Positions 1 through 5,777 of a DNA stretch of 11,223 nt are shown one piece after another. This DNA is from Dysgonamonadaceae bacterium (lineage in GTDB: Bacteria > Bacteroidota > Bacteroidia > Bacteroidales > Azobacteroidaceae). The position numbers and the translations under genes were made by a program. The notes under the pieces are model-generated. The model saw nothing but the letters and a program-made list of their open reading frames with translations, made no database searches and was not told the DNA's origin. The stretch spans positions 1-11,223 of the forward strand of contig JAIRMF010000043.1 of assembly GCA_031258895.1 (NCBI GenBank). The letters run 5' to 3'. The stretch's first letter is position 1; each line of letters opens with the position of its first letter.

Positions 1-349
1 CGCTCCGAGACATTGAGAAAGAGCCCCGAGCACCTTACATTGCACGCCAAGACATAGGTTGTGCGCCCCGAGATAATGACAAAAAACACCGAGACATAGG
101 TCGTGCGCTCCGAGACATTGACAAAGAGCCCCGAGACTATACAGATGTGCACCGAGACATTGCATTTGCGCTCCGAGACATCGCATTTGCGCTCCGAGAC
201 ATCGCATTTGCGCTCCGAGACATTGCATTTGCGCCCCGAGATATAGCATTTGCGCCGCGAGATCTATCTTTTGCACCCCGAGAGGAAGCGTTTATTCCGC
301 GGTGGGAAGCATTTGCGCTGCGAGATGAAGCGTTTGTGTCAAGGGGGGA
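1..349. repeat. 21-bp degenerate tandem array A
   Basis: No gene is supported here. The core CCGAGACAT followed by TGCATTTGCGCT recurs with an exact 21-bp step. The GAG of the core (or its variant) falls at 7, 28, 49, 70, 91, 112, 133, 154, 175, 196, 217, 238, 259, 280, 301, 322 and 343, about 17 copies. Copies at 154-238 are nearly identical and those at both ends have drifted. Because 21 is a multiple of 3, stop-free frames with heptad repeats such as ALRDIAF appear on both strands; I take these as by-products of the period, not proteins. The array probably starts before the window. Confidence 0.93.
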
Positions 350-756
350 ATGGAAATTCCGGAGAGTGGGAGGAAGATTCTGAAGGGGGGAAGGGGGTGG
401 ACGGAGAGTGAGAGGAAGAGGACGGCGAGTGAGACGGTGAGAACGAAAAGTGAGAGGGTGAAGACGGAAAGTGAGATGGCGAGGACGGAAAGTGAGAGGG
501 TGAGAACGGCGAGTGAGAAAGAGAGGACTGAGATGGGAAAGCAAATTCGGGCGAGGATTTGGAGGATTCGGGAGGGGGGAAAGGAGAGAATGGCGAGTGA
601 GAGGGTGAGAACGACGAGTGAGAGGGTGAGGACGGAAAGTGAGAGGGTGAGGACGGCGGGTGGAAGTAAGAGATGCGAGGAGTGAAGAGAGTTTCCGAAG
701 GTGGGAAGAGAGTTTCCGAAGGAGTGAAAAAAATTTCCGAAGGAATAAAGGAGAAA
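350..756. repeat. 21-bp degenerate tandem array B, purine-rich
   Basis: A second family of 21-bp units built on GTGAGAGGGTGAG, ACGGAAA and TTCCGAAGG. AGTGAGA-type cores start at 407, 428, 449, 470, 491, 512, 596, 617 and 638, all steps of 21 or a multiple. TTC-type cores start at 357, 378, 546, 567, 693, 714 and 735, all exact multiples of 21. The + strand is strongly purine-biased: 117 of 140 bases at 401-540 are A or G. A 111-codon + frame of SERVRTE heptads and a 207-codon complementary frame (292-915) of hydrophobic heptads are most simply explained by the repeat period. Confidence 0.9.
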
Positions 757-768
757 ATCTAAAGAAAG

Positions 769-813
769 GTTTTTAAAGTCATTAAGGCATTTAAAGAGTT
801 TAAGGAGAAGAAA
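769..813. repeat. 9-bp degenerate repeat block
   Basis: Five consecutive 9-bp units, GTTTTTAAA, GTCATTAAG, GCATTTAAA, GAGTTTAAG and GAGAAGAAA, starting at 769, 778, 787, 796 and 805. The same type of unit recurs about 10 kb away at 10941-11012. No coding or structural role is evident. Confidence 0.75.
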
Positions 814-838
814 AGAAAAAACTGCAAGGTAAAGGAAG

Positions 839-1010
839 ATTCCAACAAGAGTGAGAAAAATTCCGAAGGAAAAAAAGAAAATTCTACCGAAAAATAGAAA
901 AATTCTCCCGCGCACTCAAAAAATTCGCCCAAACACTACACGAATGTCATACATCAATGAAAAAAATCCGCCAAAACACCCCAAAATAACAAAAAAATTA
1001 CCAAAAAAAA
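839..1010. repeat. A/C-rich continuation of the 21-bp register
   Basis: Weak 21-bp units marked by ATTC: ATTCC at 839 and 860, ATTCT at 881 and 902, ATTCG at 923, then more degenerate at 944 and 965. The sequence becomes almost free of G and T on the + strand: 79 of 90 bases at 961-1050 are A or C. The TTC starts (840, 861, 882, 903, 924) are multiples of 21, the same register as array B. No gene is seen. Confidence 0.7.
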
Positions 1011-1052
1011 CAACCAACAACAACAAAATATCGCCAAACCAAAAAAATTTAC

Positions 1053-1060
1053 TACCTTTG
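1053..1060 (+). promoter_or_regulatory. Promoter -7 box, unit 1
   Basis: TACCTTTG followed by CAG fits the Bacteroidota primary-sigma -7 consensus TAnnTTTG. No clear -33 TTG is seen in the A/C-rich DNA upstream. Confidence 0.7.
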
Positions 1061-1065
1061 CAGCC

Positions 1066-1161
1066 GTACTTGCAAAAGTACACAGGCACAAAACGATATA
1101 TTAAATGTTAGTAAAATTCTTTGAGGAGAAAGTTGCCGAGACGGCAACTTTCTCTGTTTTT
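1066..1161 (+). ncRNA. Candidate small RNA, unit 1
   Basis: The stretch from the expected start site to the hairpin terminator is about 95 nt. The predicted 5' end begins with a perfect 6-bp hairpin: GTACTT (1066-1071), loop GCAA of the GNRA type, AAGTAC (1076-1081). The rest of the body is A/T-rich and no convincing ORF was found. The transcript ends, size and existence are inferred. I do not recognise the family. Confidence 0.5.
1126..1161 (+). terminator. Hairpin terminator, unit 1
   Basis: Perfect 12-bp stem: GAGAAAGTTGCC (1126-1137) pairs with GGCAACTTTCTC (1143-1154), loop GAGAC, then TGTTTTT. This is a typical intrinsic terminator and the reference copy for the array. Confidence 0.85.
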
Positions 1162-1198
1162 AAACACAACGAAAAAAATACCGTACGAAAAATTTATG

Positions 1199-1206
1199 TA
1201 CCTTTG
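1199..1206 (+). promoter_or_regulatory. Promoter -7 box, unit 2
   Basis: TACCTTTG followed by CAG, 146 bp after the unit 1 box and 38 bp after the end of its terminator U-tract. Confidence 0.65.
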
Positions 1207-1211
1207 CAGTT

Positions 1212-1286
1212 CCAATATTTCATGAATACATATTAGTGTTAATGACGGGGGAAAGATGCCGCGACGGTAACTTTCCTCCTTTTTTA
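1212..1286 (+). ncRNA. Candidate small RNA, unit 2 (shortest)
   Basis: A body of about 44 bp between promoter box and hairpin, predicting a transcript near 75 nt. It contains the palindrome TTCATGAA (1219-1226). An ATG lies in the body, but no reading frame of believable length follows. The family is unknown. Confidence 0.4.
1249..1286 (+). terminator. Hairpin terminator, unit 2 (diverged)
   Basis: GGAAAGATGCC pairs with GGTAACTTTCC around loop GCGAC, with one A-A mismatch and one G-U pair, followed by TCCTTTTTT. It is a diverged version of the unit 1 stem, with a strong U-tract. Confidence 0.75.
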
Positions 1287-1363
1287 TAACAACACCCGAA
1301 AAATCCCGCCAAAACAACTAAAATCCCCCAAAATCATACACAAATTAAATAAACTCTGTGATA

Positions 1364-1397
1364 ATGTTTACGAAATCAAAAAAAATAACTACCTTTG
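1364..1397 (+). promoter_or_regulatory. Promoter, unit 3
   Basis: The -7 box TACCTTTG is at 1390-1397. Upstream TGTTTA lies 19 bp before the box and is a plausible variant of the -33 element. The stretch from TGATAATGTTTACG onward is nearly identical to that of unit 4, which marks the extent of the duplicated promoter. Confidence 0.75.
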
Positions 1398-1402
1398 CAA
1401 CG

Positions 1403-1575
1403 TTGATTTAAAGTTAATAATAAATGGTTCCGGGGAAATACTGCCAGTGATGGCCGTAATCCCCATAACTTCCAGAAAAACTTATTGTTTGTATTTAAAT
1501 TGGAATTTAAATTGAATTGGAATTTAATTAAAATTCAAAAAGAAAGTTGCCGAGATGGCAACTTTCTCCGTTTTT
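1403..1575 (+). ncRNA. Candidate structured small RNA, unit 3
   Basis: About 170 nt from expected start to U-tract. The main feature is a hairpin at 1432-1464: GGGGA/TCCCC outer stem, TAC/GTA, a T-C mismatch, then GCCA/TGGC capped by the GNRA-type loop GTGA (1447-1450). A second small hairpin pairs AAAC (1478-1481) with GTTT (1487-1490). An A/T-rich linker with two copies of AATTGGAATTTA leads to the terminator. Unit 4 shares the same order of elements, which argues for a functional RNA. The family is not recognised, and coding potential is absent. Confidence 0.6.
1541..1575 (+). terminator. Hairpin terminator, unit 3
   Basis: AGAAAGTTGCC (1541-1551) pairs perfectly with GGCAACTTTCT (1557-1567), loop GAGAT, then CCGTTTTT. 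Confidence 0.85.
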
Positions 1576-1615
1576 AAACAAATTACCTGTCCAAAAATAA
1601 CGATACTCCATGATA

Positions 1616-1649
1616 ATGTTTACGAAATCAAAAAAAAATCCTACCTTTG
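1616..1649 (+). promoter_or_regulatory. Promoter, unit 4
   Basis: TACCTTTG at 1642-1649, exactly 252 bp after the unit 3 box. The upstream stretch with TGATAATGTTTACG and AAATC is shared almost base for base with unit 3. Confidence 0.75.
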
Positions 1650-1654
1650 CAACG

Positions 1655-1828
1655 CAAAAATTAAATTAATAAAATGAACTTCAGGAGAAATGTTGCCAGT
1701 GATGGCCGCTCCCTCCACACTTTCCTGACAAACATGACGTTTGTACTGAAATTAGAAGTTATACTGAATTAAAGTTTAGTTATTAATCGAAGAGAAAGTT
1801 GCCGAGAGGGCAACTTTCTCCGTCTTTT
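1655..1828 (+). ncRNA. Candidate structured small RNA, unit 4 (paralogue of unit 3)
   Basis: About 170 nt. It has the same architecture as unit 3: GCCA/TGGC closed by loop GTGA (1699-1702) with the same T-C mismatch below, an outer GGAG/CTCC stem, and a further TCAGGA/TCCTGA pairing (1681-1686 with 1723-1728). The second hairpin is stronger here, ACAAAC (1728-1733) with GTTTGT (1739-1744). The two 6-bp pairings share base 1728, so they compete at one position. Body sequence outside these elements has diverged. Identity is unknown. Confidence 0.6.
1792..1828 (+). terminator. Hairpin terminator, unit 4
   Basis: GAGAAAGTTGCC (1792-1803) pairs perfectly with GGCAACTTTCTC (1809-1820), loop GAGAG, then CGTCTTTT. 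Confidence 0.85.
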
Positions 1829-1851
1829 ACCACAATATCAAAAAAAATTCA

Positions 1852-1859
1852 TACCTTTG
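1852..1859 (+). promoter_or_regulatory. Promoter -7 box, unit 5
   Basis: TACCTTTG followed by CAG, exactly 210 bp after the unit 4 box. No clear -33 TTG is seen; an A-rich tract (CAATATCAAAAAAAATT) precedes it, as at the other units. Confidence 0.65.
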
Positions 1860-1864
1860 CAGCC

Positions 1865-1960
1865 TGATAACTAAAAAATTGTTTTTTCATTAGTACCATT
1901 TATAAGCTAATATCATATCTATTTTGAGAAAAAGCTGCCGAGAGGGCAGCTTTTTCTGTT
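1865..1960 (+). ncRNA. Candidate small RNA, unit 5
   Basis: About 95 nt. An internal hairpin can form from ACTAA (1870-1874) with TTAGT (1890-1894), extended by A-tract/T-tract pairing around TTG. The body aligns with the first part of unit 6 (GAT, A-tract, T-tract, CAT, GTAC, ATTT), so the two appear to be duplicates. There is no ATG-started ORF in the body. Confidence 0.5.
1926..1960 (+). terminator. Hairpin terminator, unit 5
   Basis: AGAAAAAGCTGCC (1927-1939) pairs perfectly with GGCAGCTTTTTCT (1945-1957), loop GAGAG. Compared with units 1, 3 and 4, a T-A pair is replaced by C-G on both arms and the A/T part is longer by two pairs. The 3' arm itself supplies the T-run. Confidence 0.8.
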
Positions 1961-1998
1961 TCATAAAGCAAAATCACCCCAATATCAAAAATAATAAC

Positions 1999-2006
1999 TA
2001 CCTTTG
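1999..2006 (+). promoter_or_regulatory. Promoter -7 box, unit 6
   Basis: TACCTTTG followed by CAAAC, exactly 147 bp after the unit 5 box. Confidence 0.65.
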
Positions 2007-2011
2007 CAAAC

Positions 2012-2107
2012 GATTAGTAAAAAAAATGGTTTTTCATAAAGTACAATTTTTTTCACAGTTACTTTTATACATGGGAAAAAGCTGCCGAGACGGTAGCTTT
2101 TTCTGCT
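2012..2107 (+). ncRNA. Candidate small RNA, unit 6
   Basis: About 95 nt, with an A-tract/T-tract hairpin around TGG near the 5' end. An ATG at 2026 opens a frame that runs through the terminator into unit 7. The peptide it would give from the hairpin (GKSCRDGSFFCFIKQ) recurs in the neighbouring units only because the duplicated DNA keeps the same frame, so I do not call a protein. Confidence 0.5.
2074..2107 (+). terminator. Hairpin terminator, unit 6
   Basis: GAAAAAGCTGCC (2075-2086) pairs with GGTAGCTTTTTC (2092-2103), loop GAGAC, with one G-U pair where unit 5 has G-C. Confidence 0.8.
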
Positions 2108-2145
2108 TCATAAAACAAAAATTTTGCCAAATGAAAAAAAATACC

Positions 2146-2153
2146 TACCTTTG
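2146..2153 (+). promoter_or_regulatory. Promoter -7 box, unit 7
   Basis: TACCTTTG followed by CAAAG, exactly 147 bp after the unit 6 box. Confidence 0.65.
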
Positions 2154-2158
2154 CAAAG

Positions 2159-2255
2159 TGTAAAAATTAAATACGTTTGTATATCCATATTGAGTTAGTA
2201 TAAGAGTAATAATGATCTTGGGGAAAAGTTGCCGCGACGGCAACTTTTTCTGCTT
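2159..2255 (+). ncRNA. Candidate small RNA, unit 7
   Basis: About 95 nt. A small hairpin ATAC/GTAT with loop GTTT (2171-2182) is possible. The body does not obviously match units 5 and 6, although promoter, terminator and overall spacing do. An ATG at 2212 opens a frame that runs without a stop into secA; see the secA entry for why it is not used. Confidence 0.45.
2221..2255 (+). terminator. Hairpin terminator, unit 7
   Basis: GAAAAGTTGCC (2223-2233) pairs with GGCAACTTTT plus a flanking T and C, loop GCGAC, then TGCTTT. It should separate unit 7 from secA transcription. Confidence 0.8.
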
Positions 2256-2292
2256 TATAAAACAAAATAACTCCAATACAAAAAAAAATACC

Positions 2293-2300
2293 TACCTTTG
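2293..2300 (+). promoter_or_regulatory. secA promoter -7 box
   Basis: TACCTTTG followed by CAAAC, exactly 147 bp after the unit 7 box. It gives a short 5' UTR of about 22 nt before the ATG at 2329. The box and its A-rich upstream flank are the eighth copy of the repeated promoter, so secA and the small-RNA array share promoter ancestry. Confidence 0.8.
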
Positions 2301-2328
2301 CAAACAATTTATTCACAAAAACAGAATC

Positions 2329-5300
2329 ATGAAACTCAATAACTTACTGTCTTCCATCTTCGGAAATAAAGCCCAACGAGATATGAACGAAATTATCCCC
2401 TGGGTCAATAAAATAAATTCCGTATACCCACAAATAAAAAGTCTCTCCAATGACCAACTCCGAGAACAAACCGAAATAATCAAACAAAAACTCGCCAACA
2501 TCGCAAAAAACAATCAGGAAAAAATAATAACCCTCAAAAAAAATATCGAAACAGTCCCGCTGGAAAAAAGAGAAGAACTCTGGAACACAATAGACACACT
2601 CGAAAAAGAAATAACCCTCGCCCAAGAAAAAATGCTCGACGAAGTCCTCCCGGAAACATTCGCAATAATGAAAGACACCGCAAGAAGATTCACTCAAAAC
2701 TCCGAAATAATCGTCACAGCTAACGACTTCGACAGAAAACTCGCCGCAAATCACAACTTCATCCAAATAAATGGAGACAAAGCAATATACCATAACCATT
2801 GGATGGCCGGCGGTAACGAAATAACATGGGACATGATTCACTATGACGTACAACTGTTCGGCGGCGTCGTCCTACATAACCACAATCCCAAAAAATATGA
2901 CAAAGATACCGACGACCCAAAACTGAGCAAAAGAGTAAAAGGATACATAGCCGAAATGGCGACCGGTGAAGGAAAAACACTTGTCGCTACGCTCCCAGTA
3001 TTCCTAAACGCGCTAACCCATAACGGCGTCCATATCGTCACCGTAAACGAATACCTCGCCAAAAGAGACTCCGAATGGATGGGACCACTCTACATGTTCC
3101 ACGGCCTGTCCGTCGACTGCATCGACAAACACAAGCCAAACAGCGAAGAACGCAGAAAAGCCTACGAAGCAGACATTACGTTCGGTACAAATAACGAGTT
3201 CGGTTTCGATTACCTCCGAGACAACATGGCGCTAAACCCAAAAGACCTCGTCCAAAGAAAACATAACTACGTAATAGTAGACGAAGTCGATTCCGTCCTA
3301 ATCGACGACGCCAGAACACCCCTCATAATCTCAGGGCCGGTCTCGGGAAACCAAAACCAACACTACGAAGAATATCGCGATAGAGTCATAAACATCGTCT
3401 CAAAACAAAAAACGCTCACAACAAAACTCCTGGCAGAAGCAAAACAGAAAATAGGAAACCCAAATCAAAAAATAAACGACGAAGGTTACGTCCTACTCTT
3501 CCGATCATACAAAGGAATGCCCAAAAATAAAGCCCTCATCAAATACCTTAGCGAGCCGGGCGTAAAAGCAGGCATGTTGAAAACAGAAGAATTCTACATG
3601 CAGCAGCAAAATAAAGAAATGCACATCATAACAGACGAACTGTACTTCGTCATAGATGAAAAAAACAATACAATAGACCTCACAGACAAAGGAATCGACC
3701 TGCTTACCGGACACTCGGAAGACCCACTCTTCTTCGTACTCCCAAAAATCGGTACACAAATCGCCGAAATAGAACAGGAAGGCGGCTCAGACGAAGAAAT
3801 ACAAACAAAAAAAGATGTACTGCTACAAGATTACGCCGTAAAATCCGACCGAGTCCACACAGTTAACCAACTCCTCAAAGCCTATTGCCTCTTCGAAAAA
3901 GACGACGAATACGTGGTCATAGACAATAAAGTGAAAATCGTCGACGAACAAACAGGACGAATAATGGACGGCAGACGGTACTCCGACGGATTACACCAAG
4001 CAATAGAAGCAAAAGAAAACGTCAAAGTCGAAGCCGCAACAAAAACATTCGCAACAATAACACTCCAAAACTACTTCCGAATGTACCGAAAATTAGCCGG
4101 TATGACCGGTACCGCAGAAACAGAAGCCGGTGAATTTTGGGACATATACAAACTCGACGTCGTCGTAATCCCTACCAATCGCCCAATAATCAGGAACGAT
4201 ATGAACGACCGGATATACAAAACAGCCCGCGAAAAATATAAAGCCGTAATCCAGGAAATAATAAACCTCAAAAACGCCGGAAGACCCGTCTTAGTCGGTA
4301 CAACTTCCGTCGAAATATCAGAACTGCTCAGCCGAATGCTGACAATGCAAAAAATACCCCACAACGTCCTAAACGCTAAATTGCACAGAAAAGAAGCAGA
4401 CATCATAGCTCAAGCCGGACAGTCCGGTACCGTCACAATAGCAACAAATATGGCCGGACGCGGAACCGATATAAAACTCTCTCCCGAAGTCCGTAAAGCC
4501 GGCGGATTAGCAATAATCGGTACGGAAAGGCATGAATCCAGACGCGTCGACCGTCAGTTACGAGGACGCTCCGGAAGGCAAGGAGACCCCGGCTCCTCCG
4601 TCTTCTTCATCTCACTCGAAGACGAACTGATGAGACTCTTCGCTACCGAACGAATCGCAGGTATGATGGACAGAATGGGATTCAAAGAAGGTGAAATGCT
4701 CGAAGCAAAAATGCTCAACTCCGCCGTCGAACGTGCACAAAAAAAAGTCGAGGAAAATAACTACGGTATCCGAAAACGCCTCCTCGAATACGACGACGTG
4801 ATGAATTTACAACGAAAAGTGGTCTACGCCCGCCGACGACACGCACTGATAGGCGAACGTATCGGACTCGATGTGCAAAATATGCTCTACGATACCGCCG
4901 CAAACATCTGTGAAAAATATATCGACGCCGATAATTACGAAGGACTCCGACTAGAACTCTTCAAAACAATGGCAATGGAAATTCCGTTCGACGAAAAACA
5001 AATGAAATCAATGAAACCTGAAGCCGCAACGGAAACCGTATTCAATGTCGCACTCGAAAACTTCAAACGTAAAACCGATAAAATGGCGCAAACAGCACAT
5101 CCGGTCATCAAACAGGTGTATGAACAACAGGGCGGCCAGTACGAAAACATCGTCGTGCCGATTACCGACGGAAAACAGATTTACAACGTACAGTGCAACC
5201 TCAAAGAAGCATACGAATCCGAATCAAAAGACATCGTCAAAGCGTTCGAAAAAGCTATCCTGCTGCATTTCATCGACGAAACATGGATAGTGCATCTGTG

Positions 5301-5697
5301 GGATATGGACGATCTCCGACATTCGGTACAAAATGTAAGCTATGAAAATAAAGATCCACTGCTGATATACAAACTTGAATCGTTTGACCTCTTCAAAAAA
5401 ACGATCGACGAAATGAACCGAAAGTCGGCGTCAGTGCTTATGCGAGGACAAATCCCCGTGCGCGAACCGGAACAGGTACGTCAGGCAACTCCCGAACGCA
5501 AAACCGATTACAGCAACTATCGCGCACAAAAAGACGAAATAACGGAAAATCGTCGAGTACAAGGTAACGTGGCCGGCCGCGATACCCGCGAACAACAGGT
5601 CACAGCTCCAATACGCGCCTCAAAAACAGTCGGCCGTAACGAACAGTGTCCCTGCGGTAGCGGAAAGAAATATAAAAATTGCCACGGAAGAATGTAA
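2329..5697 (+). CDS. secA: Preprotein translocase ATPase SecA
   Basis: SecA is the ATP-driven motor that pushes unfolded preproteins through SecYEG at the inner membrane. The product is 1122 residues. Visible motifs are Walker A (MATGEGKT, 210-217), DEVD Walker B box (318-321), LIISGP after it, the second ATPase domain with NMAGRGTDI (707 onward) and R-rich QLRGRSGRQGDPG, and a C-terminal zinc motif with C1107, C1109, C1118 and H1119. It is longer than E. coli SecA (about 900), with extra sequence in the preprotein-binding region, as known in Bacteroidota. The frame is open back to 2212, but MKLNNLLSSIFGNKAQRDM at 2329 matches the usual SecA start, and the earlier codons lie in terminator 7 and upstream of the promoter. 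Codon use is odd: third positions are nearly all A or C (35 of 40 at 2641-2760). Confidence 0.98.
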   Translation: MKLNNLLSSIFGNKAQRDMNEIIPWVNKINSVYPQIKSLSNDQLREQTEIIKQKLANIAKNNQEKIITLKKNIETVPLEKREELWNTIDTLEKEITLAQEKMLDEVLPETFAIMKDTARRFTQNSEIIVTANDFDRKLAANHNFIQINGDKAIYHNHWMAGGNEITWDMIHYDVQLFGGVVLHNHNPKKYDKDTDDPKLSKRVKGYIAEMATGEGKTLVATLPVFLNALTHNGVHIVTVNEYLAKRDSEWMGPLYMFHGLSVDCIDKHKPNSEERRKAYEADITFGTNNEFGFDYLRDNMALNPKDLVQRKHNYVIVDEVDSVLIDDARTPLIISGPVSGNQNQHYEEYRDRVINIVSKQKTLTTKLLAEAKQKIGNPNQKINDEGYVLLFRSYKGMPKNKALIKYLSEPGVKAGMLKTEEFYMQQQNKEMHIITDELYFVIDEKNNTIDLTDKGIDLLTGHSEDPLFFVLPKIGTQIAEIEQEGGSDEEIQTKKDVLLQDYAVKSDRVHTVNQLLKAYCLFEKDDEYVVIDNKVKIVDEQTGRIMDGRRYSDGLHQAIEAKENVKVEAATKTFATITLQNYFRMYRKLAGMTGTAETEAGEFWDIYKLDVVVIPTNRPIIRNDMNDRIYKTAREKYKAVIQEIINLKNAGRPVLVGTTSVEISELLSRMLTMQKIPHNVLNAKLHRKEADIIAQAGQSGTVTIATNMAGRGTDIKLSPEVRKAGGLAIIGTERHESRRVDRQLRGRSGRQGDPGSSVFFISLEDELMRLFATERIAGMMDRMGFKEGEMLEAKMLNSAVERAQKKVEENNYGIRKRLLEYDDVMNLQRKVVYARRRHALIGERIGLDVQNMLYDTAANICEKYIDADNYEGLRLELFKTMAMEIPFDEKQMKSMKPEAATETVFNVALENFKRKTDKMAQTAHPVIKQVYEQQGGQYENIVVPITDGKQIYNVQCNLKEAYESESKDIVKAFEKAILLHFIDETWIVHLWDMDDLRHSVQNVSYENKDPLLIYKLESFDLFKKTIDEMNRKSASVLMRGQIPVREPEQVRQATPERKTDYSNYRAQKDEITENRRVQGNVAGRDTREQQVTAPIRASKTVGRNEQCPCGSGKKYKNCHGRM

Positions 5698-5706
5698 AGA
5701 TTCTTC
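5687..5706 (+). other. Hairpin across the secA stop codon
   Basis: GAAGAAT (5687-5693) pairs with ATTCTTC (5700-5706) around a 6-nt loop holding most of the TAA. No T-run follows, so it is not a good intrinsic terminator. It may only protect the mRNA 3' end or be accidental. Confidence 0.3.
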
Positions 5707-5725
5707 GGGTACCAAAATTATTTGC

Positions 5726-5733
5726 TACCTTTG
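5726..5733 (+). promoter_or_regulatory. Promoter -7 box for the methylmalonyl-CoA operon
   Basis: TACCTTTG followed by CAC, 52 bp before the epimerase ATG and 28 bp after secA. It suggests that the five metabolic genes have their own promoter. A clear -33 TTG was not found. Confidence 0.7.
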
Positions 5734-5777
5734 CACCGCCAAATTCAAATTCATTTCAATCTCATTATTTAAATATT

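Noticed and set aside
154..260. TGCATTTG in array A as a series of -7 boxes
   Set aside because: It differs from TAnnTTTG at the second base, generally the best-kept position, and no terminator or body structure follows. It is more likely a chance resemblance.
147..685. Two + strand frames with ALRDIAF and SERVRTE heptad repeats, as possible repeat proteins
   Set aside because: The same periodicity explains them, the composition is that of the DNA repeat, and no TAnnTTTG box stands before them.
292..915. A 207-codon complementary-strand frame with hydrophobic heptads
   Set aside because: It lies wholly in 21-bp repeat DNA. A period divisible by 3 keeps frames open on both strands, and overlapping frames of similar length exist on the other strand. 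No known domain or start signal is seen.
1..2255. CRISPR array
   Set aside because: The 21-bp repeats are contiguous without spacers. In the 147-bp units the conserved part holds a promoter and terminator, no cas genes are present, and the bodies are far longer than spacers.
1924..2328. Small repeated peptides (GKSCRDGSFFCFIKQ) and a 39-residue N-terminal extension of SecA
   Set aside because: The peptide is the translation of the duplicated terminator hairpin, and the frames span terminators and promoters. SecA homologues start like the ATG at 2329.
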